64,000 bases of DNA from Clostridiales bacterium (GCA_004558825.1 SFDB01000001.1:139468-203467); one strand, 5' to 3'; positions 34,611 through 43,035 are shown, counted from the first letter of the stretch. Numbers and translations are program-made. The notes: generated by a model not told the origin, from the letters alone.

Positions 34611-35738
34611 TTATCTTTTCCTGTGCTTCGGAGCGACTATGACGCGCCTGTTAGGCTCCTCGCCCTCGCTGTGCGTCGTAACGTATGGATTGCCCTGGAG
34701 CGCCGAATGCATAACCCTGCGCTCATACGGATTCATGGGCTCAAGCGCGCGCTGTCTGCCTGTCGCCTTGACCTGCGCGGCAACCTTGCGTGCAAGGCGG
34801 ATTAACGTCTCCTCCCGCTTGCACCTGTAGCCCTCCGTATCAACCATAACTCGCTTATAGCCGTCCTCTTTACGGTTCTTGTTCACATACAGCGAAGCAA
34901 GATACTGTATCGCATCGAGCGTCTCTCCCCTGCGGCCGATAAGCACACCCTGCGTTTTGCCGTCTATGCGCATCATCACCTCGTCGTCGTTCGAGCAGGC
35001 AAGCACGTCTGCTTCTATGCCCATATGTCTGACAAGGTCGAGCACGAACTGTGCTCCGGGCTCGTTTTGCGCAGCTTCCTTCGTATAGTCGATACTCTCG
35101 TTGTTGCGCATCAGCTTAAGCTCCTGCCGCTCCCTGCGCCGCGCTCTTACAGGGCGCTCACGCTCTTCACCGCTCATCACCTGCTCTGCATCTCCGCTCG
35201 GCTCCGCTGCGTTTATCTCAACAGGCGTCGGCACCTTTTCTGCAACAGCACCGGCGTTTTCCGCTTTAAGCGCGGTCACATCGTTTTCAGGCTCTTCCGT
35301 TTTCTTCGGTGCCTCGGGCGATTCGCATCTGTCGCGTTTGAAGCCGTCCTTTGTTTTCTCGGCACGCGCGGGCCTTTCTCTGCGTTCCTGTATTTCGGGC
35401 CTTTCGCATTTGTCCCCGCGCTCGGGGCGTTCGGGCTTTTCTCGCCTGTCGCGCCTTTCGCCTCTGTCGCCGCTGCGCTCGCGCCTGTCGCGCTGTCTTC
35501 CTGCGTCGCCTCTGTCTCGGCGCGCAAGTTCCTTGAAGTCGGGGACTACGACATCCTCGGGCTCCTTCTGTGTAAGGCGCACCTTTGCGGGCTTCGCGCC
35601 TATGCCGAGTATGCCGCTCGTCTCATGCTGCAATACCTCTATTGTTACCTCGTCTATCGAAATTTCAAGCTGCTTCAAGCCGTTAAATACAGCAGCATCA
35701 ACGGACTTGCCTGTTGCCTCTATTGTCTTTAGCGTCAT
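34611..35738 (-). CDS. jag: RNA-binding protein Jag/KhpB
   Basis: 375 aa. N-terminal Jag-N domain (1-55, IEATGKSVDAAVFNGLKQL), a long charged, probably disordered linker (about 75-215) full of Arg/Glu pairs, then KH (GVLIGRRGETLDAIQYLAS) and R3H (ALEPMNPYERRVMHSALQ) domains at the C terminus. Jag/KhpB binds RNA and affects cell-wall growth and division in Gram-positive bacteria. The linker is longer than in most family members. Its start overlaps the yidC stop by 4 bases; last gene of the rpmH-rnpA-yidD-yidC-jag operon. Confidence 0.93.
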   Translation of the reverse strand: MTLKTIEATGKSVDAAVFNGLKQLEISIDEVTIEVLQHETSGILGIGAKPAKVRLTQKEPEDVVVPDFKELARRDRGDAGRQRDRRERSGDRGERRDRREKPERPERGDKCERPEIQERRERPARAEKTKDGFKRDRCESPEAPKKTEEPENDVTALKAENAGAVAEKVPTPVEINAAEPSGDAEQVMSGEERERPVRARRRERQELKLMRNNESIDYTKEAAQNEPGAQFVLDLVRHMGIEADVLACSNDDEVMMRIDGKTQGVLIGRRGETLDAIQYLASLYVNKNRKEDGYKRVMVDTEGYRCKREETLIRLARKVAAQVKATGRQRALEPMNPYERRVMHSALQGNPYVTTHSEGEEPNRRVIVAPKHRKR

Positions 35739-36757
35739 TTTTTCTCCCCCGAAGCACCTGCGGCGTCAGGCGCTACGCGCGGATACTTCTTATTCAAAAT
35801 CAAGTTGATAACTATCATGCAAACGTTGCTGATCGACCAATATATTGCGAAAGCCGCATTCGAGCTTAAGCACGCGATAAAGCTGACGATCGGGAACATG
35901 TACATCATTAGTTTGTTCGTCTGCTCCTGCTGCGACGCCGCGTTGCCGGCGCTTGCCGATTTATCCTTCGGCTTTTTGGGCTGCTGAAGCTTAGATGCAA
36001 GGAACATGAGTCCGCCTGCGATGAGCGGCCATATGAACCAACCGTTGTTATGGCCTGCATACATCTCTTTGAACGGCGCCGTAAGCGTATTATATGTTGC
36101 TATCGCGGAATCACTCGTCAGGAACGTCCAAACCGTCTTAACTTCACCGCCGACAACCATCTTGCTCTGTATCGCAAGGCCGAGCTGCTCAAACGTCAGC
36201 AGTGCGTCCGGATTATGCTTAAAGAAAAGAAGGTGCGAAAGATTTTTCGTCGACAGGAATGATACGGCGTCCATAACGACGGGCTTAAAGCCGTTATCCG
36301 CCTGCCAGATGTTGTTTACCCAAAGGAACTTGTAGCTAGCGAAAAGCTTCGTCGCTTCGGCGGCATCCCTGTTCGCCGTCAGAAGAAGCTCTATCATTTG
36401 CTCGTTTGCCCAGTATCTGAACGCCTCAAAGAAGCAGATAAACAACGGGAATGTTATAAGAAGCGGCAGGCAGCTCGACCACATGCTCACGCCGCCCTCT
36501 TTCATCAGCTTTTTATGCTCTATCTGAAGTTTTTGCGGATTGTCTTTGTATTTTTTTTGCAGCCGTTCAAGTTCGGGCTGTATGAGCGCCATCTTCGCGC
36601 TTGACTTGCGCGTCTTTATATCGCTGAAAATCGTGACGCATCTTAACAGGACCGTGCATACCACAATGGTAAGCACCGTGTTCTCAAGCGCTATGTTCGA
36701 GTAAACCCACTTCATAGCCTCAAGAAACCAATTCGATAGGAAAAACGCTCCCTCCAC
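35735..36757 (-). CDS. yidC: Membrane protein insertase YidC/OxaI
   Basis: 340 aa. Five to six transmembrane helices with the cytosolic loop KTRKSSAKMALIQPELERLQKKYKDNPQKLQIEHKKLMKEGG (broken here only by naming: start and end of the helical hairpin), then VSMWSSCLPLLITFPLFICFF and the late helices around MYMFPIVSFIACLSSNAAFAIYW. It inserts membrane proteins with or without SecYEG; some homologues are needed for sporulation (SpoIIIJ). A large extracytoplasmic insert (about 145-235) between helices is longer than in SpoIIIJ. No lipobox is evident at the N terminus, unlike many Gram-positive relatives. Confidence 0.93.
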   Translation of the reverse strand: MEGAFFLSNWFLEAMKWVYSNIALENTVLTIVVCTVLLRCVTIFSDIKTRKSSAKMALIQPELERLQKKYKDNPQKLQIEHKKLMKEGGVSMWSSCLPLLITFPLFICFFEAFRYWANEQMIELLLTANRDAAEATKLFASYKFLWVNNIWQADNGFKPVVMDAVSFLSTKNLSHLLFFKHNPDALLTFEQLGLAIQSKMVVGGEVKTVWTFLTSDSAIATYNTLTAPFKEMYAGHNNGWFIWPLIAGGLMFLASKLQQPKKPKDKSASAGNAASQQEQTNKLMMYMFPIVSFIACLSSNAAFAIYWSISNVCMIVINLILNKKYPRVAPDAAGASGEKK

Positions 36758-36766
36758 GGATGCCCC

Positions 36767-37018
36767 TCACTTTCGTTCGTAAGTTTTCTTTTTTCGTGTC
36801 GGATACTCGTCCGGCACAGGATCATAGCCGCCCTGTGCAAAAGGGTTGCAGCGCAAAAGCCTTCGCATGGCAAGCAAAAATCCCCTTCGCGCCCCAAAGC
36901 GCTTCACGGCTTCGAGCGCATATTGAGAGCAGGTCGGAATGTAGCGGCACGAAGCCGGCAGAAGCGGCGAAACAAATCGCCTGTAGCCTTCGATCAGTCC
37001 AAGAATTATGCCCTTCAT
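36767..37018 (-). CDS. yidD: Membrane protein insertion efficiency factor YidD
   Basis: 83 aa with an amphipathic N terminus. Signature LIEGYRRFVSPLLPASCRYIPTCS then SQYALEAVKRFGARRG and CNPFAQGGYDPVP. It assists YidC at the membrane. Start overlaps the rnpA stop by 4 bases; yidC follows after 9 bases. Confidence 0.95.
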   Translation of the reverse strand: MKGIILGLIEGYRRFVSPLLPASCRYIPTCSQYALEAVKRFGARRGFLLAMRRLLRCNPFAQGGYDPVPDEYPTRKKKTYERK

Positions 37019-37368
37019 CGCTTTGCGCCCGGCTCCGCGATAAGGTTCGCTTTTTCCAAAAGTCCGCTTACATCGCTCACGAGCAGCTCAAACCGCTCGT
37101 CCTTAGCTTTTTCTCGCGCAATAAAAACAAGATTCCAGCCATGCGCGATCCTGTCGAAATTGCAGTCTATCGCAGCCCTCAGCCGCCGTTTTATCCTGTT
37201 TCGCGCAACGCTGTTTCCAAGCCTTTTGCTCACCGAAATGCCGACCCTCAGCGAATCATGACGGCCGCGTGTGTAAAGGAGAACCGCCGAGCGGCACTTT
37301 TGCGCCTTGCCCGCCCTGTATACGCGCTTGAACTCCTTATTGCGTTTCAGTGAAAAACAGCGTTTCAA
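37015..37368 (-). CDS. rnpA: Ribonuclease P protein component
   Basis: 117 aa basic protein that binds the RNase P RNA for tRNA 5' maturation. The RNR signature is SVSKRLGNSVARNRIKRRLR (about 46-65), with KRNKEFKRVYRAGK at the N terminus. Second gene after rpmH; the gap of 107 bases between them contains a hairpin GGGGTG/CACCCC (about 37399-37419) that may be a processing or attenuation site. Confidence 0.95.
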   Translation of the reverse strand: MKRCFSLKRNKEFKRVYRAGKAQKCRSAVLLYTRGRHDSLRVGISVSKRLGNSVARNRIKRRLRAAIDCNFDRIAHGWNLVFIAREKAKDERFELLVSDVSGLLEKANLIAEPGAKR

Positions 37369-37475
37369 ATCTTACCTCATCGCGTTTTTAAGCGCCTCAA
37401 GGGGTGAGCTTTCCCCACCCCATAACAGCATCGCTTTATTCAGAGGCATCAAAAACGCCATAGCGCACTCAAGGC

Positions 37476-37610
37476 TTACGCCGAGAGCCTTTTTCTGCCC
37501 TTAAGCCTTCTGCGGGCCAGCACGTTCCTTCCGTTAGCGGTCTTCATGCGCTGACGGAAGCCGTGTACCTTTTTCCTCTGCCTTTTCTTAGGCTGGTAGG
37601 TCTGTAGCAT
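37476..37610 (-). CDS. rpmH: 50S ribosomal protein L34
   Basis: 44 aa, very basic; translation begins MLQTYQPKKRQRKKVHGF and continues RQRMKTANGRNVLARRR, the invariant L34 sequence. Ribosome site GAGGTG seven bases before the ATG. First gene of the operon with rnpA, yidD, yidC and jag. dnaA, which often faces rpmH at the replication origin, is not present on the other side here. Confidence 0.97.
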   Translation of the reverse strand: MLQTYQPKKRQRKKVHGFRQRMKTANGRNVLARRRLKGRKRLSA

Positions 37611-37719
37611 TTCAAGCACCTCACTTCAAGTAATACTAATTATGAAAGAGATCTGCCCTCGCATTTTGCCCCGGGCGCGTCTCGTTCCAATCGCTGCGCA
37701 CAATGCGCCATACCAAGCT

Positions 37720-37748
37720 ATTATATCTGCGATATCAAAAACCGTCAA
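37720..37748 (-). promoter_or_regulatory. Promoter of rpmH operon
   Basis: Minus strand TTGACG (37748-37743), 17-base spacer, TATAAT (37725-37720), giving a leader of about 100 bases. The region between it and the ferredoxin promoter (37749-37906) holds no gene I trust and no obvious DnaA boxes. Confidence 0.7.
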
Positions 37749-37906
37749 GGGGTGAAACCCTTCAATTATGTATTCTTTTGCTCGGTTCAAATCGAGTAAA
37801 AGCCTCAACGCCTGCTTTATCATATTTTGCCAATCTGCATCTCGGCGGCCGAGTTCAACAATCGTGGATTTTTGTATTATCGTCATTAACATTTCTTTGA
37901 ATGGGC

Positions 37907-37934
37907 TTGCATTTTCTCGCTTTCGTGTTAAAAT
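37907..37934 (+). promoter_or_regulatory. Promoter of ferredoxin gene
   Basis: TTGCAT (37907-37912), 16-base spacer ending in TGT, TAAAAT (37929-37934). Confidence 0.55.
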
Positions 37935-37965
37935 GATTGTGAAACAATAAACGGAGGTAATTATC

Positions 37966-38136
37966 ATGGCATACGTAATCAATGACACCTGCATTTGCTG
38001 CGGCGCTTGCGCTGCCGAATGCCCCGTCGGCGCTATCAGCGAAGGCGATGGCCGCTTTGTCATCGATCCCGACACTTGCATCGAATGCGGCGCTTGCGCA
38101 GGCACATGCCCCGTCGGCGCACCGAACGCTCAGTAA
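37966..38136 (+). CDS. 2[4Fe-4S] ferredoxin
   Basis: 56 aa clostridial-type ferredoxin, an electron carrier of anaerobes. Two cysteine clusters: CICCGACAAECP (CxxCxxCxxxCP) and CIECGACAGTCP, separated by a short loop, with the usual PVGAI after the first. Ribosome site GGAGG before ATG 37966. Single gene with its own promoter and terminator, pointing to high expression. Confidence 0.97.
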   Translation: MAYVINDTCICCGACAAECPVGAISEGDGRFVIDPDTCIECGACAGTCPVGAPNAQ

Positions 38137-38153
38137 TCGTTAAGCACCGTAAA

Positions 38154-38187
38154 GCCCACCGAGGAGTTTTCTTTTCGGTGGGTTTTT
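38154..38187 (+). terminator. Terminator of ferredoxin gene
   Basis: CCCACCGA/TCGGTGGG followed by TTTTT, 18 bases past the stop. Confidence 0.85.
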
Positions 38188-38211
38188 ATTCTTCGGAGGT
38201 GAAAGGATAAA

Positions 38212-39093
38212 ATGCGAAGCGAGAAAGAAATGTTTGAGCTCATACTCGGCGTTGCGGAACGCGACGACAGGATACGCGCGGTTTTTATGAACGGCTCCCG
38301 CGCGGACGCAAACTCACGGAAAGATATATTTCAGGACTACGACATTGTATACGTCGTAACCGATACCGCTCCGTTCTTGTCCGACCCGTCTTTTACCGAT
38401 GTATTCGGAGAAAAGCTCATTTCTGAGGAGCCGGACAAGCTTGACCGCTCCGTAGGCATGGACATAGACTTTGCCGACGGCTACACATATCTCATGCAGT
38501 TTACCGACGGAAACAGGATAGATCTGCATCTTTCGCCGCTGAAAAACGCCGAACGGGACTTCCTTAGCGATCCGCCCATGGTAAAGCTGCTCGACAAGGA
38601 CGGCCTGCTGCCGCCCGTGCCTGAATCGGCGAACGCGAAATACATCGTCGCCCGCCCCACCGCCGAGCAGGTAAACGCCTGCTGCGTCGATTTCTGGTGG
38701 ACCGCCCCGTACTGTGCAAAAGGGCTTTGGCGCGACGAGCTGCTCTATGCAAACAAAATCCTTTCCTCATGCGTCCGTGAGCACCTCGTCGAAATGCTCG
38801 ATTGGCTTGTGGGCGTTAGCTCCGATTTTACCGTAAGCACGGGAAAGGCAAGCAAATATCTAAAGCTTCTCCTGAGCGCCGATGATTACGGGGCGCTTTT
38901 GAAAACATTTTCGTCATCAAGCGTGCAGGATGCGTGGGAAGCGCTGCTTTGCGCGTGCCGCCTTTTCGACAGCGCCGCGCGCCGTGTTTGCTCTGCTCTT
39001 GGGCTTGCCTATGACGAAAAAAGCGCCGCTTCAAGCATGTCCTTTATAAAGCATATCAAGGAATTGCCCGGCAGCGCAAAGGAAATATATTGA
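38212..39093 (+). CDS. Aminoglycoside 6-adenylyltransferase family protein (AadK/ANT(6)-like)
   Basis: 293 aa nucleotidyltransferase. Active-site pattern FMNGSRADANSRKDIFQDYDIVYVV (G-S...D-x-D type, about residues 27-51), followed by the family run SVGMDIDFADGYTYLMQFTDGNRIDLHLSP and the C-terminal helical domain with CVDFWWTAPYCAKGLWRDE. ANT(6) enzymes adenylate streptomycin; chromosomal homologues in Bacilli and Clostridia may give low-level resistance or have another substrate. Ribosome site AAGGA. Base composition matches its neighbours and no mobile element is near, so it looks resident rather than recently acquired. Confidence 0.88.
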   Translation: MRSEKEMFELILGVAERDDRIRAVFMNGSRADANSRKDIFQDYDIVYVVTDTAPFLSDPSFTDVFGEKLISEEPDKLDRSVGMDIDFADGYTYLMQFTDGNRIDLHLSPLKNAERDFLSDPPMVKLLDKDGLLPPVPESANAKYIVARPTAEQVNACCVDFWWTAPYCAKGLWRDELLYANKILSSCVREHLVEMLDWLVGVSSDFTVSTGKASKYLKLLLSADDYGALLKTFSSSSVQDAWEALLCACRLFDSAARRVCSALGLAYDEKSAASSMSFIKHIKELPGSAKEIY

Positions 39094-39109
39094 CAATAAA
39101 CCGCCGCGG

Positions 39110-40063
39110 CTATGCCTCGTAATCGCCGTAAAACCGCGCGGCGCGTTCATGCACAAGCCCGCTTCGGAGGCTTTTGTTGACAGCGTCCATGCTTTCGATT
39201 GCGAACGATGATGCGGCGCAGGCGAACCGGGCTGCTTTTTTCGCCGAAAACCCGCATGAATATGCATACGCAAGCGCGGCCGTCAGGCAATCGCCCGCTC
39301 CCGTAAGGCTCTTTATTTCAGCAGGCACGGCTTCGACACAAAACGATTCGACCGAGTCGGCGAACGCAACCCCGTTCCTGCCGTCGGCAACAAACGCGCT
39401 TTTTACGCCCGATTTTACGAGCGCTTTCGCTTCATCAAGCGCCGTCGGAAGCCGCTTTTTCATCAACGCCTCCGCCTCGATACGGTTCGGACGCAGCACA
39501 TCTATATGCCCGAGTGCCCGCTCAAGCCTCATCGCTTTTTTCGTTGATACAGGGTCTACAAAAAGCTTTGTTCCGCAGTTTTCCGCAAGCCAAAGCATCG
39601 ATTCCGCGCTTATGTTGGCGTCGGCGACGCATACTCTTGCGCCCTTTATAAGCGAGGCCGCGATTTCAAGCCGCCGCGGAGTTATAAGAGCGCATATTTC
39701 CATGTCCGACACGGCAAGTCGCATGTCTCCGTCGCTGTCGGCAATAAAAAGATAAACAGACGTGGGCGTTTCATCCGAGAAAACGCAGTACGATGTATCG
39801 ATATCGAGTTTTTTGCATATTTCTGCGAGCCTTTCGCCATGAGCATCGTTGCCGATAGCGGCAATAAAATATGTTTTCAACCCAAGCAGGCTTAGATTTG
39901 AAGCAATATTCAGCCCAACGCCGCCCGCAGACAGCGTTACACTTCCCGGATTCGAGTCGCGCTCAACGAGAGGCCTATGCGATATGCCGCATATATCCAT
40001 ATTCGCGCCGCCTATGACGACGGCATACGGCTCATTTGAGCCGTTCATTGATTGATTCGGCAT
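39110..40063 (-). CDS. psuK: PfkB-family carbohydrate kinase, probable pseudouridine kinase
   Basis: About 317 aa ribokinase-fold enzyme. N-terminal GGANMDICGISHRPLVERDSNPG and SAGGVGLNIASNLSLLG are close to the PsuK pattern (N-D-S-N-P-G, G-G-V-x-x-N-I-A); the C-terminal anion hole and catalytic base are in SLTGAGDCLTAALAYA. It would phosphorylate pseudouridine for PsuG (23620). Start chosen at ATG 40063, six bases after AAGG; the ATG two codons upstream sits too near. It overlaps the preceding transporter gene by about 32 bases. Generic sugar kinase remains possible. Confidence 0.8.
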   Translation of the reverse strand: MPNQSMNGSNEPYAVVIGGANMDICGISHRPLVERDSNPGSVTLSAGGVGLNIASNLSLLGLKTYFIAAIGNDAHGERLAEICKKLDIDTSYCVFSDETPTSVYLFIADSDGDMRLAVSDMEICALITPRRLEIAASLIKGARVCVADANISAESMLWLAENCGTKLFVDPVSTKKAMRLERALGHIDVLRPNRIEAEALMKKRLPTALDEAKALVKSGVKSAFVADGRNGVAFADSVESFCVEAVPAEIKSLTGAGDCLTAALAYAYSCGFSAKKAARFACAASSFAIESMDAVNKSLRSGLVHERAARFYGDYEA

Positions 40064-40982
40064 TTTCATCCTTCCCCACGGGAGCGGCTAAGCGTTTTTT
40101 TGTTATTCCGCACACAACCACGCCGCCCACTATCAACACGGCGCCTATTACGGCCATCCAGGATATCTTTTCGTTGAGAAATATGCGCGCCATCACAAGC
40201 GTCACGAACGGCCCGACATACACATAATTATTCGTTACCACAACGCCGAGCTTTTTTGTCGCAACATTCCACGTCGCATAGCATACACCGCTCGCAAGTA
40301 TACCGAGAAACAATATGCAAAACCACGACCCGGCAGTTCCGAACGCTTCCATACGGAGCGGCCTATTCTCGATAAGCGCCGCGGGAAGCGTCGTAATCAG
40401 GCCGTAGAATACAACCTTTCGAGATAAAACAATGCTGTCGTACCTGTCGACATAGCGCTTCAATATAACCGCGTATATCGCCCAGCATGCAGCCGCGCAC
40501 ACCGAAAGCACATCTCCCACGGGGTTAAGCTTCAGCATCACCGTTCCGTTAAAAACGACGAGCGCCACGCCCGTTATCGCTATAAGCGATCCCCAAACCG
40601 TGTTCAGCCGCAGCTTCTCATCCTTCGTGAAAAAGTGCGCAAGCACCGCCGTGAATATGGGCGCCGAAGCGACAAGTATGCTCACATTCGACGCAAGCGT
40701 AAACGTAAGCGCGAAATTTTCGGCCAAAAAATACGCCGTGCACCCGAAAAGCCCCATCAGAAAGCATCCGAGTTCGTCGCGCCACACCGGCCTGCTCCAT
40801 TTTGGCCTGATCGCCCACAGCGCCGCATACGCAAGAATGAAACGCATCACCATCATTTGCGGCGGCGTAAAGAAGCTCAGCATATGCTTGCTGACGACGT
40901 ATGTGCTTCCCCAGACGGTTATCGTAAAAAGGGCTATTGCGTGGCCGCTCAGCTTATCCTTATTGATATTTATTTTTTTCAT
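40032..40982 (-). CDS. EamA/DMT family transporter
   Basis: 316 aa with ten predicted transmembrane helices in two EamA repeats (VWGSTYVVSKHMLSFFTPPQMMVMRF in the first, FCILFLGILASGVCYATWNVATKKLG in the second). Drug/metabolite exporters or importers of small solutes. The start ATG (40982-40980) overlaps the stop of the DUF2087 gene (TAATG). Its end overlaps the PfkB kinase gene, so the three form one operon; the kinase suggests a nucleoside or sugar substrate. Confidence 0.9.
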   Translation of the reverse strand: MKKININKDKLSGHAIALFTITVWGSTYVVSKHMLSFFTPPQMMVMRFILAYAALWAIRPKWSRPVWRDELGCFLMGLFGCTAYFLAENFALTFTLASNVSILVASAPIFTAVLAHFFTKDEKLRLNTVWGSLIAITGVALVVFNGTVMLKLNPVGDVLSVCAAACWAIYAVILKRYVDRYDSIVLSRKVVFYGLITTLPAALIENRPLRMEAFGTAGSWFCILFLGILASGVCYATWNVATKKLGVVVTNNYVYVGPFVTLVMARIFLNEKISWMAVIGAVLIVGGVVVCGITKKRLAAPVGKDENAESINERLK

Positions 40983-41272
40983 TACTGCGCATCCGTCTCG
41001 GTGTTTTCGCGTTTTACGCGCATGTACTCGCTCCCGTCGCGTTTGCGGCTCAAAAAGCCGAAATCGACAAGCGCACGTCGCAATATCACATGGTCGCCCG
41101 TAGTGCTCCACCTTTTGAGCAGCTCGTTCACCTCGCGCTCCGCATACACCTTGTCAAACTCAAACTTTTCGCTTAAATACTCATATATGTCCATGCGTAT
41201 CCCGTGCTTTGAGGGAAGCTGCCTAAGCCTGCCCTCCTCGTCAAGAAAACGCATATATCTCGTGTCGGTCAT
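40982..41272 (-). CDS. DUF2087 domain protein
   Basis: 96 aa, soluble and charged. Contains the DUF2087 pattern RLRQLPSKHGIRMDIYEYLSEKFEFDKVYAEREVNELL followed by DHVILRRALVDFGFLSR (split here into its two conserved parts), a winged-helix-like module often fused to or encoded with transcription regulators and transporters. It may be a DNA-binding regulator of this operon. Stop overlaps the next start (TAATG). Confidence 0.85.
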   Translation of the reverse strand: MTDTRYMRFLDEEGRLRQLPSKHGIRMDIYEYLSEKFEFDKVYAEREVNELLKRWSTTGDHVILRRALVDFGFLSRKRDGSEYMRVKRENTETDAQ

Positions 41273-41305
41273 CGTCTTTCTCCGTCAGGAATATTTTTCG
41301 ATACA

Positions 41306-41334
41306 TTCATACACCAAATGCGGAGAATAGTCAA
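41306..41334 (-). promoter_or_regulatory. Promoter of DUF2087-DMT-psuK operon
   Basis: Minus strand TTGACT (41334-41329), 17-base spacer, TATGAA (41311-41306). Confidence 0.6.
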
Positions 41335-41355
41335 TCATATGTTAAAACAAATGCC

Positions 41356-42300
41356 CTAAAATGACCTGAACAACATGGCCGCGCCGACCGCGCCCGCATC
41401 GTTGCCCATCTCCGAGACGGTTATTTCGCACGGCGAATCAAAAAAGCACATCTTTTTTACTCTTTCTCCGAGCGGCTTGAGCAGGGCGTCGCCCGCGCCG
41501 CTTATTCCTCCGCCTATGGCTATCACTTCAGGATCGAACACATTTATTATCGATACCGTAAATGCGGCAAGCGCATCCATATATTCATCGAAAGCGCTCT
41601 TTGCGGGTTCGTCCCCAAGCAGCGCGCAGCCGACAATCTCCTTTGCGTTAATGCTGCCGTCTTTTTCTATTATTTCCGCCATCATGCCGCCGCAGCCGTT
41701 TTGCACGCGCCTTAAGGCGCCTTTAATCAAGGCGGAGGCGCTTATAAGCGTTTCCGCGCAGCCGAGCGTGCCGCAGGTGCATCTTTCGCCCCGAAAATCA
41801 AGCACCGCGTGACCAAGCTCCACTCCGTTGCCGCGTCCTCCGTTAAAAAGCTTGCCGCCCATTATTATACCGCCGCCTACGCCCGTGCCGAGCGTCACGA
41901 GCACGGCGCACGAACGCCCCTTAAACACGCCCTTGTAAAGCTCCGCAAGCGCCGCCGCGTTCGCATCGTTCACCATGTTCACGGGTATCCCCTTAAAATG
42001 CTCCTGAGCATATCGTCTGAGCGGCACATTCCGAAACCCGAGATTATAAGCGTCCTTAACGACTTCGCCGTCGCGGCTTATGCTGCCCGGAACGGCAATG
42101 CCGGCGCTTCTGACGCCGTTCATGCTTTCGCCGCAGCCGCGCATAAGCTCTGCAGCCATATCGTAAAGCATCTTAGCGACAAATCGGCCGTCCCTTCCCT
42201 TCGGAAACGGACACGAAATCTTTCCTGCAATGCCTGAATCTTCGTCGGCGGCAACCGCGGCTATCTTCGTTCCGCCTATATCAAAGCCAATATCCAACAT
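41356..42300 (-). CDS. ROK family sugar kinase (glucokinase-like)
   Basis: 314 aa. ATP-binding DIGFDIGGTKIAAV at the N terminus, VNDANAAALAELYKG, GTGVGGGIIMGGKL and the ROK zinc motif GHAVLDFRGERCTCGTLGCAE (CxCGxxGCxE). It phosphorylates glucose or a related hexose in the cytosol. Start chosen at 42300 because MLDIGFDIGGTK is where family members begin; its ribosome site is weak and translation may be coupled to the upstream gene 8 bases away. Confidence 0.92.
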   Translation of the reverse strand: MLDIGFDIGGTKIAAVAADEDSGIAGKISCPFPKGRDGRFVAKMLYDMAAELMRGCGESMNGVRSAGIAVPGSISRDGEVVKDAYNLGFRNVPLRRYAQEHFKGIPVNMVNDANAAALAELYKGVFKGRSCAVLVTLGTGVGGGIIMGGKLFNGGRGNGVELGHAVLDFRGERCTCGTLGCAETLISASALIKGALRRVQNGCGGMMAEIIEKDGSINAKEIVGCALLGDEPAKSAFDEYMDALAAFTVSIINVFDPEVIAIGGGISGAGDALLKPLGERVKKMCFFDSPCEITVSEMGNDAGAVGAAMLFRSF

Positions 42301-42308
42301 ACTTACAT

Positions 42309-42944
42309 TTACGAAAACAGTCTGAATACGTTTTGATTGAACCATTCAAAGCCAAGGTCAAAGTGCGGCAGCACGTTCATGCTGACAAGCAGACCGAGTA
42401 TCACCCATACGCCGCAAAGAATTATCACCGACAGAAGCGTTATTGCAAGCGCCGTAAGAAAGCCGTGCTTTTTCTTCTTGGGCATTTCCTCCTCAAGGTC
42501 AATGCCGCAGACAGCCGAAGGCGCCGCCTGCGCCGTGCAGGATGTGCGTTCATCATCGCATATCCCCCCCGTCTCGGGCTTTATCACGGTTATGCTTTCG
42601 CTGAGACGGCACGTCTCCTTTGTCGAGCACTCGCTCTTCACCTCGCGCACTATGTCGGCCCACACGGAGGATATGTCGTTGTTCGCGCGAATGACCTGCA
42701 TGGAATGAGCGTCCGTTATCGCCTCGATAAGAAGGACGGTCATGTCCGCGTCGGGCGCTTTTTTCATACGCGCGTAAAGATCCGAGAATACCTCTTTGAC
42801 CACCTCCTGCGCGACTCCCCTGTTATTCGTTCTGTCGAGCACCCTTTTATATACGCTTTTGCCGTAGCGCTTGAATACCGACTCGAAGGCGCTCATTGCA
42901 CGCTCGTCATTCAGCGTACGCGCCGCGTAACATGTGTTTTCCAT
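42309..42944 (-). CDS. Sigma-region-2-like protein with C-terminal membrane anchor
   Basis: 211 aa, not a known family to me. The N-terminal part resembles region 2 of ECF sigma factors: AFESVFKRYGKSVYKRVLDRT and AQEVVKEVFSDLYARM (about 19-60). There is no region 4 helix-turn-helix. Instead a Cys/Ser/Glu-rich linker (about 95-150) leads to KKKKHG and one transmembrane helix (about 160-187). This order suggests a membrane-tethered protein that could bind core RNA polymerase, an anti-sigma factor, or nothing of the kind. Ribosome site GGAGGAGG; first gene of a unit with the ROK kinase. Confidence 0.75.
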   Translation of the reverse strand: MENTCYAARTLNDERAMSAFESVFKRYGKSVYKRVLDRTNNRGVAQEVVKEVFSDLYARMKKAPDADMTVLLIEAITDAHSMQVIRANNDISSVWADIVREVKSECSTKETCRLSESITVIKPETGGICDDERTSCTAQAAPSAVCGIDLEEEMPKKKKHGFLTALAITLLSVIILCGVWVILGLLVSMNVLPHFDLGFEWFNQNVFRLFS

Positions 42945-42976
42945 GCTGCCTCCTCCGCATCTTAGGGATTTTCTAT

Positions 42977-43005
42977 ATGATACAGCATCATTCCGCTTTA
43001 TGCAA
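42977..43005 (-). promoter_or_regulatory. Promoter of sigma-like/ROK unit
   Basis: Minus strand TTGCAT (43005-43000), 17-base spacer, TATCAT (42982-42977). Confidence 0.55.
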
Positions 43006-43035
43006 TTTGCCCGTATGCGCGAACATGCACTTTTT

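Noticed and set aside
34879..35732. Long plus-strand frames opposite jag
   Set aside because: They mirror the Arg/Glu repeats of the Jag linker and have no independent signals.
37626..38105. Minus-strand open frame upstream of rpmH whose last 86 codons look protein-like
   Set aside because: It has no ribosome site, overlaps the ferredoxin gene on the other strand, and contains the well-formed rpmH promoter (37720-37748).
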